From positions 1 through 34,025 of the forward strand of contig DYMG01000022.1 in NCBI GenBank assembly GCA_020721655.1: DNA of 34,025 nucleotides, read 5' to 3'. The notes under the pieces were generated by a model that was given only the letters and a program-made list of their open reading frames with translations, did no database searches and had not been told where the DNA came from. Positions within the stretch are counted from its first letter, which is position 1; the number at the start of each line of letters is the position of its first letter. This DNA is from Paludibacter propionicigenes (GTDB taxonomy: Bacteria > Bacteroidota > Bacteroidia > Bacteroidales > JAFGXI01). Both the position numbers and the translations under genes were made by a program. Below are positions 1 to 8,876 of the stretch, in pieces.

Positions 1-1
1 T

Positions 2-142
2 AATGATGTATTGAAACATTATTTAGTGGCACATATTCAAACGCCAATTACACCAGTCAGTGCCAACGAAATCGAAATTTGGTCTAACAAACGCTGGAAC
101 ATGCAAAAGACCCTTGCTATAAAGATATTGCGGCAGGGTTGA
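2..142 (+). CDS. Unassigned C-terminal fragment cut by the window edge
   Basis: An open frame enters from the left edge and stops at a TGA at 140-142, giving 46 residues. It reads ...HIQTPITPVSANEIEIW... and is polar, with no membrane segment or recognisable motif. It overlaps the first codons of the ZIP remnant that follows in another frame, so it may be the tail of a real gene, part of the same decayed gene, or chance. I do not recognise the family. Confidence 0.25.
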   Translation, partial: NDVLKHYLVAHIQTPITPVSANEIEIWSNKRWNMQKTLAIKILRQG

Positions 143-473
143 GTTTATCATTGTTAGCGGGTTTATTTTTGTCGAATTTTCTAGAAGCTTTAAGTAGTTC
201 GGTTGAAATAAAAGAAAATAATTATAGTAAATTTAAAATCATGTTTATGTGGACTTCTTTGATGATTATTACAGGCTTAGGGCACTACTTAGTAATTTTT
301 TACTCTACGGAGCTAGCCCAACTGTGTTTTCAATTTAAATTCAAGAAATTGCTGCTGGTGCCATGTTAACTATGATTGCCGAAACTATGTTGCCCGAAGT
401 CTTCGAAAAAGGTGGTTCAGTTACCAGATTATCAACTTTACTTGGCTTTTTAACAGCAATTCTATTTAAATAG
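127..473 (+). pseudogene. Decayed ZIP-family metal permease (C-terminal half)
   Basis: The reading frame from about 127 encodes IAAGLSLSLLAGLFLSNFLE, like the ZIP-family segment that normally reads AxFLSNxPEGLSS, followed by a hydrophobic helix (MFMWTSLMIITGLGHYLVIF). Near 310-315 the homology moves to another frame (SPTVFSI), meets an in-frame TAA at 336-338, then resumes as IQEIAAGAMLTMIAETMLPE and ends at a TAG at 471-473. The last part matches the C-terminal ZIP motif (AAGAxLxMxxxTMxPEAxE). So at least two lesions, a frameshift and a stop, break the gene, and the N-terminal half with the other metal-binding helices is absent or lies in the unrelated frame upstream. A sequencing error could explain one lesion but hardly both. 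An intact ZIP gene lies at 12256-13071, so loss of this copy may be tolerated. Confidence 0.6.
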
Positions 474-615
474 CTTGGATAAGTAATTAAGAATTAAAAA
501 TTGTGGATAATTCGGGTTTATAATTTTTAGGATTATTTGTACTTGTTTTATTGTCTTATATCAAGTTGCATTCATTAAACTTGTAGCATAAAAATTATTG
601 TTATTACTTTGCATA

Positions 616-2478
616 ATGGAAGTATATTTACAAGTAGAACATTTAACTAAATCGTTTGGCGATTTAGTATTATTTACTGACATAACGTTTAGTATTCACA
701 AAAACGAAAAAGTAGCAATAATTGCAAAAAACGGAGCAGGTAAATCAACCTTATTGAGTATAATTTCTAATTTAGACACTCCCGATTCTGGCAACATAAG
801 TTTTAGAAACAATATAAAAATTGCATTTTTAGACCAAAATCCGCAATTGCCAATAGAAAGCTCGGTTTTCGACGCTGTTTATTTAAGTAGCGACGACAAA
901 ACAAAAATTATAAAAGATTACGAAAATGCAATAAATACAGAAAATCATAATCTTATTACAGAACTATCTCATAAGATAGACAACTTAAATTTATGGGATT
1001 TTGAAACGAACATTAAACAACTACTTTCTAAACTTAAAATAACAGATTTATCGCAAAAAATTAAACATTTATCGGGCGGACAAAAAAAACGTGTTGCTCT
1101 TGCTATTACACTTTTAAAAGAACCAGATTTACTTATTTTAGATGAACCTACAAACCACTTAGATTTAGATATGATTGAGTGGCTTGAATTGTATTTAAAA
1201 AAAACAAAAAGTACTTTATTAATGGTTACTCACGACCGTTATTTTTTAGATAGAGTTTGTAACAATATTATTGAAATTGACGATTTTGGATTGTTTAAAT
1301 ATAACGGAAACTACGAATATTACTTAACTAAACGCGAAGAGCGACTTTTAAATAAACAAAGCGAAATAGATAAAGCTAAAAACTTGTTTAGCAAAGAACT
1401 TGAATGGATTCGAAGAATGCCTAAAGCAAGAAGTACTAAAGCAAAATATAGAATCGATGCCTTTTACGATTTAAAAGATGTAGCCAATCAACGCATTGCA
1501 AATCAACAAATTGAAGCAAATGTTTTAAGCAAGCGATTAGGTAATAAAATTGTGAATTTTAAGAATGTTTATAAATCGTTTGATAAGCTAACAATATTAA
1601 ACAACTTTACATACGACTTCCAAAAAGGAGAAAAAGTATGTATAGTAGGTAATAATGGAACCGGAAAATCTACATTTTTAAACTTACTTACCGGAAACAT
1701 AAATCCCGATAAGGGCGAAATAGAAATTGGCTCTACTATTGAGTTTGGATACTATAAACAAGATGGTATTAAAATTAATGATAATGAACGTGTTATTGAT
1801 GTTGTAACAAATATAGCCGAATTTATTGAAATGGATAAAGGCAAAAGTTTATCGGCATCGGCATTTTTAAATAAATTTTTATTTCCACCCGAGAAGCAAT
1901 ATAATCTTGTTTCGAAGCTAAGTGGTGGCGAAAAACGTCGTCTATATTTGCTCACAGTTTTAATAAAAAATCCAAATTTTTTAATTCTAGACGAGCCAAC
2001 TAATGACTTAGATATTATGACTTTAAATGTACTTGAAGATTTTCTAAAATCATATCAAGGTGTTGTAATAATAGTTTCTCACGATAGGTATTTTAACGAT
2101 AAAATAGCTGATAGGTTGTTTGTTTTTTCGGGAAATGGTGAAGTTAAAGGTTTTGAGGGAAATTATACTCAATATAGAAATTACAAAGAACAAATTGACG
2201 AGGAAGCTCTAAATGTAACAACTAAAGAAATTAAAACATTGCCAGTTGAAAAAATTGCGAAATCAAAAAAAATGGGTTTTAACGAAAAGCGAGAATACGA
2301 AACTTTAGAAAAAGAAATAGAAGAACTTAATAAACAAAAACTAAAAATAGAAGAGTTTTTAAATTCAGGCTCGTCTAACCATAATTTGCTTGAAGAAAAA
2401 GCCAAAGAAATTGCCGAAATAATTGCCAAAATCGACAATAAAGAACTTCGTTGGCTTGAATTAAGTGAATTATTATAA
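616..2478 (+). CDS. ABC-F family ATPase (Uup-like)
   Basis: A soluble protein of 620 residues with two fused ATPase domains and no membrane segments, the layout of ABC-F proteins, which act on ribosomes rather than transport. Domain 1 has Walker A AKNGAGKST (residues 37-45), signature LSGGQ (152-156) and Walker B LLILDEPTNHLD with D176. Domain 2 has GNNGTGKST (345-353), LSGGEKRR (435-442) and FLILDEPTNDLD with D459. The linker between them is charged and helical. Residues about 545-620 form a coiled coil ending in RWLEL, like the Uup C-terminal DNA/ribosome-binding domain. I start it at the ATG at 616 because the homology begins at MEVYLQVEHLTKSFG; an in-frame TTG at 598 would add six residues. 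A promoter-like TTACTTTG lies at 604-611, very close to the ATG. The first Walker A has Ala for the usual first Gly. Its stop directly abuts the stop of the next, convergent gene. Confidence 0.93.
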   Translation: MEVYLQVEHLTKSFGDLVLFTDITFSIHKNEKVAIIAKNGAGKSTLLSIISNLDTPDSGNISFRNNIKIAFLDQNPQLPIESSVFDAVYLSSDDKTKIIKDYENAINTENHNLITELSHKIDNLNLWDFETNIKQLLSKLKITDLSQKIKHLSGGQKKRVALAITLLKEPDLLILDEPTNHLDLDMIEWLELYLKKTKSTLLMVTHDRYFLDRVCNNIIEIDDFGLFKYNGNYEYYLTKREERLLNKQSEIDKAKNLFSKELEWIRRMPKARSTKAKYRIDAFYDLKDVANQRIANQQIEANVLSKRLGNKIVNFKNVYKSFDKLTILNNFTYDFQKGEKVCIVGNNGTGKSTFLNLLTGNINPDKGEIEIGSTIEFGYYKQDGIKINDNERVIDVVTNIAEFIEMDKGKSLSASAFLNKFLFPPEKQYNLVSKLSGGEKRRLYLLTVLIKNPNFLILDEPTNDLDIMTLNVLEDFLKSYQGVVIIVSHDRYFNDKIADRLFVFSGNGEVKGFEGNYTQYRNYKEQIDEEALNVTTKEIKTLPVEKIAKSKKMGFNEKREYETLEKEIEELNKQKLKIEEFLNSGSSNHNLLEEKAKEIAEIIAKIDNKELRWLELSELL

Positions 2479-5400
2479 TTAAACGGTTACATCTCTAACT
2501 ATTGAAAGTATTGAATTGGCGTTTATGCGTGAAATTCTGGCTTCAAAATTTCTTAATCCAACTTGTGAAGGCAATGTGTAATTAACAGTCTGTATTTTTT
2601 TTGTTTGTATAGCTGTTTGAATTTTTAACAATATCTCTTGCACTTTTTCGGGTTCAAAAAAATCGGTTAAATTTTTTCCTACGATATTCTCTTTAGCTGT
2701 TCCTAATCTGCGTTCAGCATCGGCTTTATATTCCAAATATTTACCATCTTTATTTATTATAAAAACTATATCTGGAATAGCTTCATAAATACCGTTAAGT
2801 TTTTCCTGACTTTCTTTTAGAGAGTGTTCTATGCTTTTTCGTATGGAAATATCACGAATTAATGTATGTACTACCGGTTCTGAACCTATCATTATAATGG
2901 TTAGCGTAACTTCCGATTCTAATATTTGTCCGTCTTTTTTCTTGTAAACCCAGTAGTAAGGTTCGTTGTTTCCTTCGGTAGCCTCTCGTATTTTTCGCTG
3001 AAATTTTTCTAATGAATTTGACCCACTTGGCTGTGTTTCGGGAAATAATTGCGAAATTGAAATGGTTTTTAGCTCTTTGTCGTTATATTGAAATGTTTTT
3101 TTTACGGATTCGTTATAATCTATTATTTCATAATCTTTTAGTATAAAAATAGCATCATTTGCTTTGCTAAAAATACTAGAATATCGTTTTTCGTTTGCTA
3201 AAATTTTGTTTTCAAGGTCTTTGTATTTTGTAACATCAATATAGTAACCAAGCATTTCGTAACCATTGTTGTTGTCGTTTATTATTGTGGAAAAATCGCG
3301 TACCCATATAATTCCACCATTTTGTTTAGTTATGCGGTAATCGCTAAATTTTATTTCTTTTTCGCCTTTTTCTATGGCTTCTTTTCTTTCTTGGTTATGG
3401 CGTTCTATATCGTCAATATGTATAAAATTAGAAAATTTAGCTTTGCCACTTTTTAAATCTTCTGAACTGTAGCCTAACACGTCTTTGCAATTTATTGATG
3501 CATAAGTTATTGTAAAGTTTTGGTCGTAATTGGCTCTAAGTACTGCTACTTCTCCATTATTAAAAAGTTTGCGTTCTTGAAGCAGGTAATTATTTGTTTT
3601 CGATATTTCTTCAATTAGTTGTTTGCGTTCGGTTATGTCGGCTATTGAACCTGCAAGCCGAATAATTTTACCCGATTCGTCTTTTAAGGCTTCTCCTCGT
3701 TCTAAAACCCATTTGTATTCGCCAGATTTATGCCTCATTCGTAATTCAACAATATAAATATCTAATTCTCCTTTTATGTAATTTTCGAGGGTGTCTTTGC
3801 TCTTTTGGTAGTCGTCGGGGTGAACTAAGCTATCTCTAACTCCAAATTTGTTTTCTAATTCATAATCATTAAATCCCAACAAAGCTTTCCAGCGAGGCGA
3901 TAAGTAAATTTCATTTGACAAAATATCCCAATCCCAAATACCATCGTTTCCGCCATTTGCAACTAATTCGTATCTTTGTTGGCTTTTGCTTAGTTTTATT
4001 ATGTTTTCTTGGCTTTCGGTAATGTCTAAAGTCCATAATAAAATTCTATATATTTCTCCTTTTTCGTTTATTATAGGGTCTAAATGAGATTCGTTCCAAT
4101 ATTCTTTTTTGTTTTCTGGCGATATTTTTTGTTTATATATTTGACTTTCTCCCATTTTAGCTCGTTCGTAGTTCTCTTTAAATTGCTTTTCGCCAAGTTC
4201 TGATGGGACAAATTTTAAAATTGAATCGCCTTTTTTTAGGTTATATCTAAATTCTTTTTGAATAACCTCAAAAGCTTTATCGTTAAACGAAACTATATTG
4301 TAATTTAAATCTAACAAATAAAAACGCTGAATACTCGATTGAAATATTGGTGTTAAATCGGTTTTTATTTCAAATAATTTTTTTTCTAGCTCTTTTTGTT
4401 TTGACATATCGGAAAGAGAAACACAGTATTTTTCTATTTTATTGTTTATTTCTAAGGGAATAAACGATATTTTTAAATAATACTCTTCATTGCCTACAAT
4501 TACTTGTCGTTCAAGATAATGAGATATTCCCTCAAAAACATTTTCTATTAAACTATCGAGTTCAAATTTGGGTATAAAATTTAGTATGTCAAATATAGTT
4601 ATGTTTAATAAATTGTTCGTTTTAAGAAGTTTTTTCGAGTATTTGTCGGCTAAATTGTTCGTTTTAAGAAGTTTATGCTCTGTATCGTAGAAATAAAGTG
4701 CTTCGTTTATGCCGTTTATTAGTATTTCGTATTCTGTTTTTTGTTCGTGGCTATATGTTTTTGTCTGTTTGTTGTTTTTTAATTCTTTAAGCGTAAATAT
4801 TAGTTCGTTAGTGTTGTTTGTTACTATTGGATAACACCAAAATGAATATGTTCTAGTTTTATCGTCTTTACAAATGTTTAATTCAAAATTATTTTCATAT
4901 TTCTTCTCAAATTTAATCAATTTTAAAAGTGTTTCCTCAAAAAAGAAGTTATCAAAATCGGGAAATAGACTTGCAAAACTCATTAATTTTTGTTCATTTA
5001 TTTTAAACGATGCAAAGTTGTTTTTCCAAGTTATTTTTCCGTTTAAATCTGTGGTAAAACATATAAATGGAAAATTATCTATTATTAATGCTTTTTTTGC
5101 TAAAAATTGTTCGTTATTAAATTTTTTAAGGGCTATTTCAATGGCTATTTGAAGCGAAAATTTATTTATAGGTTTTACTAAATATCCGTAAGCATTAGAG
5201 TTTACAGCATCTTTACCTTTTTTATCGTCGGTAGAACTTGATATAAAAACAACTGGAATATTAAATTTTTCATTTATAATATTGGCGGCTATTATACCAT
5301 TTATATCACCTTTAAGAATTATATCCATTAACACAATATCAGGCTTCTCTTGCTCAATTTTTTCCAGAGCCTCGTTTGCCGTATTGTAAAATCCTACCAA

Positions 5401-5487
5401 CTCGTGCCCTATTTGAGTTAAAAACATTCTAAATACTGTAGATAACATTTTGTCATCTTCAATTATTATAACTTTCTTTGCTTCCAT
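2479..5487 (-). CDS. Response-regulator receiver with about seven PAS domains, no output domain
   Basis: A 1002-residue cytoplasmic signalling protein. Residues 1-120 are a receiver domain with acidic pair D11/D12, phospho-acceptor D55 (VLMDI), S83 and K105 (LVKP), so phosphorylation looks possible. After it I count seven PAS-like units, starting near residues 130, 250, 375, 505, 640, 770 and 890. The fourth is PAS_3-like (WDWDILSNEIYLSPRWKALL... HPDD) and ends in DITERKQ. Several other units also end in the typical D(I/V)T/S segment, and the protein stops at SIVRDVTV, directly after the last PAS. No HisKA, HATPase, GGDEF, EAL or DNA-binding domain follows, and the next gene occupies all downstream sequence. 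It could be a phosphorylation-dependent scaffold or a kinase that lost its catalytic end. No kinase gene is adjacent. Start is the ATG at 5487. Confidence 0.88.
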   Translation of the reverse strand: MEAKKVIIIEDDKMLSTVFRMFLTQIGHELVGFYNTANEALEKIEQEKPDIVLMDIILKGDINGIIAANIINEKFNIPVVFISSSTDDKKGKDAVNSNAYGYLVKPINKFSLQIAIEIALKKFNNEQFLAKKALIIDNFPFICFTTDLNGKITWKNNFASFKINEQKLMSFASLFPDFDNFFFEETLLKLIKFEKKYENNFELNICKDDKTRTYSFWCYPIVTNNTNELIFTLKELKNNKQTKTYSHEQKTEYEILINGINEALYFYDTEHKLLKTNNLADKYSKKLLKTNNLLNITIFDILNFIPKFELDSLIENVFEGISHYLERQVIVGNEEYYLKISFIPLEINNKIEKYCVSLSDMSKQKELEKKLFEIKTDLTPIFQSSIQRFYLLDLNYNIVSFNDKAFEVIQKEFRYNLKKGDSILKFVPSELGEKQFKENYERAKMGESQIYKQKISPENKKEYWNESHLDPIINEKGEIYRILLWTLDITESQENIIKLSKSQQRYELVANGGNDGIWDWDILSNEIYLSPRWKALLGFNDYELENKFGVRDSLVHPDDYQKSKDTLENYIKGELDIYIVELRMRHKSGEYKWVLERGEALKDESGKIIRLAGSIADITERKQLIEEISKTNNYLLQERKLFNNGEVAVLRANYDQNFTITYASINCKDVLGYSSEDLKSGKAKFSNFIHIDDIERHNQERKEAIEKGEKEIKFSDYRITKQNGGIIWVRDFSTIINDNNNGYEMLGYYIDVTKYKDLENKILANEKRYSSIFSKANDAIFILKDYEIIDYNESVKKTFQYNDKELKTISISQLFPETQPSGSNSLEKFQRKIREATEGNNEPYYWVYKKKDGQILESEVTLTIIMIGSEPVVHTLIRDISIRKSIEHSLKESQEKLNGIYEAIPDIVFIINKDGKYLEYKADAERRLGTAKENIVGKNLTDFFEPEKVQEILLKIQTAIQTKKIQTVNYTLPSQVGLRNFEARISRINANSILSIVRDVTV
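4609..4674 (-). repeat. In-frame 42-bp tandem duplication inside the PAS protein
   Basis: The 24 bases at 4609-4632 are repeated exactly at 4651-4674, a period of 42 bp or 14 codons. On the coding strand both copies read KLLKTNNL, giving KLLKTNNLADKYSK followed by KLLKTNNL. It falls in the second PAS domain in what should be a helix or loop, and keeps the frame. It looks like a recent slippage duplication. Confidence 0.85.
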
Positions 5488-5565
5488 ATTTAAATTACCC
5501 TTAATTTTGTAAATATACTTTGTTAAGGTCTAAAAAAAAAGTAATGCTTTAAAAATATTTGTTCA

Positions 5566-6288
5566 ATGAGATTAATTATTGATATTGGTAATAATTTTAC
5601 AAAATTAGCCTCGGCTTTTAATGAAAACAGTATTGAAAATATTCAACGATTTAAAAACAATGAAGAATCAATTTTAAACTACATAAAAACCGAAAATTTT
5701 ACTAGTGCAATAATTTCTTCTGTAGGAAACCCCAATTTAAAACTAACTAATATCTTAAAAAAACTTAATATTTTTACTATAATATTAAATCATAATACAC
5801 CTATTCCAATTAAAAATTTATACGAAACCCCACAAACTCTTGGTTTAGATAGACTTGCTGCTATTGTTGGGGCGTATTCAATTTATCCAAATAAAAACAT
5901 CTTAATTTTTGATGCAGGAACAGCTCTAACCATAGATTTTTTGAACAGTAATGGCGAATATTTGGGAGGAAATATTTCTCCGGGTTTAGAAATGAGATTT
6001 AAAGCACTTAATGCTTTTACACATAAATTACCTTTATTAGAAAAAACAGACACCGTAAATTATATAGGAAATTCTACAAAAACTGCAATAATTTCAGGCG
6101 TACAACAAGGAATGCTAAACGAAATGGAAGGATATATTAATAAATTTGCAAAAAATTATGAAAATTTACAAATTTTAATTACCGGTGGCGATAGTTTTTT
6201 CTTTGAAAATAAATTAAAAAATAACATCTTTGCAAATTCAAATTTAGTTCTAATAGGTTTAAATAACATACTCTCTTTTAATGATTAA
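5566..6288 (+). CDS. coaX: Type III pantothenate kinase
   Basis: Catalyses ATP-dependent phosphorylation of pantothenate, the first step of coenzyme A synthesis, in the cytoplasm. The 240-residue length suits the family. Visible motifs are the N-terminal phosphate-binding IDIGNNFTK (residues 5-13), the pantothenate-site TLGLDRLAA (about 91-99), the acid-rich FDAGTALTIDF (about 115-125), GGNISPGLEMR (about 134-144) and the late ITGGD. It is first in a packed operon; its end overlaps the start of the next gene by 8 bp. In Bacteroidota coaX is commonly followed by an outer-membrane barrel gene, as here. The start is the ATG at 5566, where the DIGN motif begins at the expected distance. No exact TAnnTTTG element was found just upstream. 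Confidence 0.93.
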   Translation: MRLIIDIGNNFTKLASAFNENSIENIQRFKNNEESILNYIKTENFTSAIISSVGNPNLKLTNILKKLNIFTIILNHNTPIPIKNLYETPQTLGLDRLAAIVGAYSIYPNKNILIFDAGTALTIDFLNSNGEYLGGNISPGLEMRFKALNAFTHKLPLLEKTDTVNYIGNSTKTAIISGVQQGMLNEMEGYINKFAKNYENLQILITGGDSFFFENKLKNNIFANSNLVLIGLNNILSFND

Positions 6289-7549
6289 AAAACTAAGTTC
6301 ATTATTTCTGTTACTAAATGCTGTTGTGCTGTTTTCACAAAACAACTACTCTTCAATATACTCAAGATACGGCATAGGGGAAATTTTTCCAAAAGGTTAT
6401 GCTAATAATTTTGCAATGGGTTATTCAGGAATAGCATACAGAGATGCCAATTATTTAAACGATATTAATGCGGCATCTTATACCGAATTTGACACAATGA
6501 CAGTAATTTTCAACTTCGGACTAAACGGAAAATACACATCAGTAAATACAACTAATGCCTCTGAAAATCATTATTATGCAAACATTTCAAATATATCTTT
6601 AGGCTTTCCTATAACCAAATGGTACTTTGCCGGAATTGGTGCTAAACCTTATAGCCAAACTAATTATTCTATTTCTAACACCTCAGAACTTATCGACAAC
6701 CTCGGAAACACAATTACAGAATACACACAAAGCAATACTGGCTTAGGGAGCATTAATCAACTGTATATAACTCAGGCATTTAAACTTACCAAAAACCTAT
6801 CTTTAGCCGGACATATATCTTACTTATATGGTAGTATAATAAATACAACATCTCTAAATTTTCCAACCGATTTTGGAGCCCAAAATATGTTCGAGCAAAA
6901 TAAAACTTTCGTAAACGATTTTTATTTCGATTTTGCAACTCAATATTATACCAAATTAGCTAAAAATATTAAACTTACAGTTGGATTAATTTATGACATC
7001 AAAAAAAATATAGCCTCGCAAACAACAACATCTGTTCAAAGTTACCAGGGCTCAAATACAAGTTCTATTGATACTTTAGAAAATGCTACCACAAATAAAA
7101 ATAACCTAACATTACCAATGTCTATAGGAGGAGGTATAGGCTTAAAATACAAACAATCATACAATTTTTTACTCGATTTTACTTATACCGATTGGAAAAA
7201 TGCCAAATTTTTTGAGCAAACCGATGTTAAAAATAGCTCAAACATAAGCTTTGGCTTAGAAATTACCCCAAATACTAACTCGCTAACATATTTAAACAGA
7301 GTGAAATATAGAATAGGTGGGTATTATAAAAATTCCTATATTATTGTTAAAGAAAATCAATTAAACGATTTTGGCATAACTTTTGGAATTGGAGCACCTA
7401 TACGTAAAACAGGTACATCGTTCAATTTTGCTTTTGTTTTTGGACAATTACAACCAACGTCTAAAGACTTAATTAACGAAAAATATGTTGGAGTAAGTTT
7501 AAGTTTATCGTTTATGGATAAATGGTTTTACCAAAGAAAATTTGATTAA
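6281..7549 (+). CDS. Outer-membrane beta-barrel protein, coaX-linked family
   Basis: A 422-residue exported protein. Residues 1-20 form a signal peptide ending FSQ. The mature part opens with NNYSSIYSRYGIGEIFPKG and continues with NFAMGYSGIAYRD, features I associate with the outer-membrane protein that follows coaX in many Bacteroidota and is loosely related to FadL/OmpP1-type barrels. Many alternating hydrophobic/polar strands with aromatic ends follow (for example FLLDFTYTDW), as expected of a barrel. Substrate is unknown; a lipid or hydrophobic-compound channel is possible but is inference. It overlaps coaX by 8 bp, and the next gene starts 19 bp downstream, so it is co-transcribed with them. 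Confidence 0.78.
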   Translation: MIKKLSSLFLLLNAVVLFSQNNYSSIYSRYGIGEIFPKGYANNFAMGYSGIAYRDANYLNDINAASYTEFDTMTVIFNFGLNGKYTSVNTTNASENHYYANISNISLGFPITKWYFAGIGAKPYSQTNYSISNTSELIDNLGNTITEYTQSNTGLGSINQLYITQAFKLTKNLSLAGHISYLYGSIINTTSLNFPTDFGAQNMFEQNKTFVNDFYFDFATQYYTKLAKNIKLTVGLIYDIKKNIASQTTTSVQSYQGSNTSSIDTLENATTNKNNLTLPMSIGGGIGLKYKQSYNFLLDFTYTDWKNAKFFEQTDVKNSSNISFGLEITPNTNSLTYLNRVKYRIGGYYKNSYIIVKENQLNDFGITFGIGAPIRKTGTSFNFAFVFGQLQPTSKDLINEKYVGVSLSLSFMDKWFYQRKFD

Positions 7550-7568
7550 CATTTAAATATTTTCTATA

Positions 7569-8876
7569 ATGAAAAAAATAATTTTAGCTCTATTAGTAGT
7601 AATTTTAATTACTCCTTTTTTAAAAGCACAAAACGAAAAATACGGTAGCGATTCGGCAAAATGCGTAATAAACCTATCATTATACAAAGAATTTGTAAAC
7701 CAACAAAATTACAAAGACGCTATTAATGGTTGGAGAAACGCATACAAAATTTGCCCAAAATCAACCAAACAACTTTATAAAGACGGCGAAAAAATTTACA
7801 AATACTTTATTGATAAAGAAAAAAATGTCGATATAAAAAACAAATATGTTGATACATTAATGCAAGTATATGATAAACGCGTTGAAATATATAATGATGG
7901 CGACGATGTTAGAGGACGACAAGGTTTTGCATTATATAAATATCGCGAAACAGCTTACGAAGATGCTTACAACAAAATGCTGTTCTCATTAAACGCCAAC
8001 AATTTTAGTATAGCTTACGTTCAAAGCTTTATGTTTACAACTGTTGCAATGTTTAAAGACAATAAAATTGATGCTGGAGCAGTTGTAGAAAACTTTTCGA
8101 AAATATCGGCTGTAATTGAAAAAGAAATAACAGAAGAAGCTGATACATCTAAAAAACGAACCTATAATAGTATAAAAGATAATGTAAGCTCTAGTTTTGC
8201 TAAAAGCGGTGCTGCGTCGTGCGATGTATTAGTAAATTATTACACTCCAAAATATAATGAAACTCCAACAAATGCAGACCTTCTAAAAACAATTACAAAA
8301 TTTTTAGATATGAATAATTGTACCGATAGTAAATTATTTTTTGATGCCTCAGAATCACTATATTCTATAGAACCATCAGGACCAGCAGCCTATAACATAG
8401 CTATATTAGCTGTTAAATCGTCAAATTATCAAAAAGCCGAACAATACTACAAAAAATCAATAGAACTTACCGAAGATAAAGCACTTAAAGCAAAATATTA
8501 TTTAGATTTAGCCAAAATAGACTACAGTCAAAAACAATTTGCTAATGCAAGAACTAATGCCTTAAATGCAGCAAACTTAAAATCAGGTTGGGGAGACCCA
8601 TACATTCTTATTGCTAAAGCTTATGCCGCATCAGCTCAATCGTGTGGAGAAAAACCTTTTGAAAAAAATGCGGTTTACTGGGTTGTTGTCGATAAACTTA
8701 ACAAAGCAAAAGCAATAGATGCGTCTGTAGCAAACGAAGCAAACAACTTAATTTCGCAATACAGAGCTTATTTCCCATCAAAAGAAGAAGCTTTTTTCGA
8801 AAATGTTACCGAAGGTGCTTCATATACAGTTGGCTGTTGGATTAATGAAACAACTACCGCAACATTTACAAAATAA
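7569..8876 (+). CDS. Exported TPR-repeat protein
   Basis: A 435-residue protein with a signal peptide (MKKIILALLVVILITPFLKA, cleavage near Q21), so it should work in the periplasm or at the outer membrane. It is made mostly of helical repeats; the clearest TPR-like units are around residues 270-335 (AAYNIAILAVKSSNYQKAEQ and YYLDLAKIDYSQKQFANART). Three cysteines in the mature part (for example in SCDV and NNCTD) could form disulfides. Its stop overlaps the ATG of the LptC-like gene by one base (TAATG), which implies translational coupling. In Bacteroidota such a TPR gene is common between the coaX-linked barrel and lptC, suggesting a role in envelope assembly; the exact job is unknown. Confidence 0.8.
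   Translation: MKKIILALLVVILITPFLKAQNEKYGSDSAKCVINLSLYKEFVNQQNYKDAINGWRNAYKICPKSTKQLYKDGEKIYKYFIDKEKNVDIKNKYVDTLMQVYDKRVEIYNDGDDVRGRQGFALYKYRETAYEDAYNKMLFSLNANNFSIAYVQSFMFTTVAMFKDNKIDAGAVVENFSKISAVIEKEITEEADTSKKRTYNSIKDNVSSSFAKSGAASCDVLVNYYTPKYNETPTNADLLKTITKFLDMNNCTDSKLFFDASESLYSIEPSGPAAYNIAILAVKSSNYQKAEQYYKKSIELTEDKALKAKYYLDLAKIDYSQKQFANARTNALNAANLKSGWGDPYILIAKAYAASAQSCGEKPFEKNAVYWVVVDKLNKAKAIDASVANEANNLISQYRAYFPSKEEAFFENVTEGASYTVGCWINETTTATFTK

Noticed and set aside
724-750. Altered first Walker A (Ala for the first Gly) in the ABC-F ATPase as a sign of a dead site
   Set aside because: The essential GKS/T and Walker B are intact, and I recall AKNG forms in other Bacteroidota ABC-F proteins.
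5499-5528. CCTTAA/TTAAGG inverted repeat between the PAS gene and coaX as an operator
   Set aside because: Only 6 bp per arm with an 18-base gap in AT-rich DNA; easily chance and not supported by a nearby promoter match.
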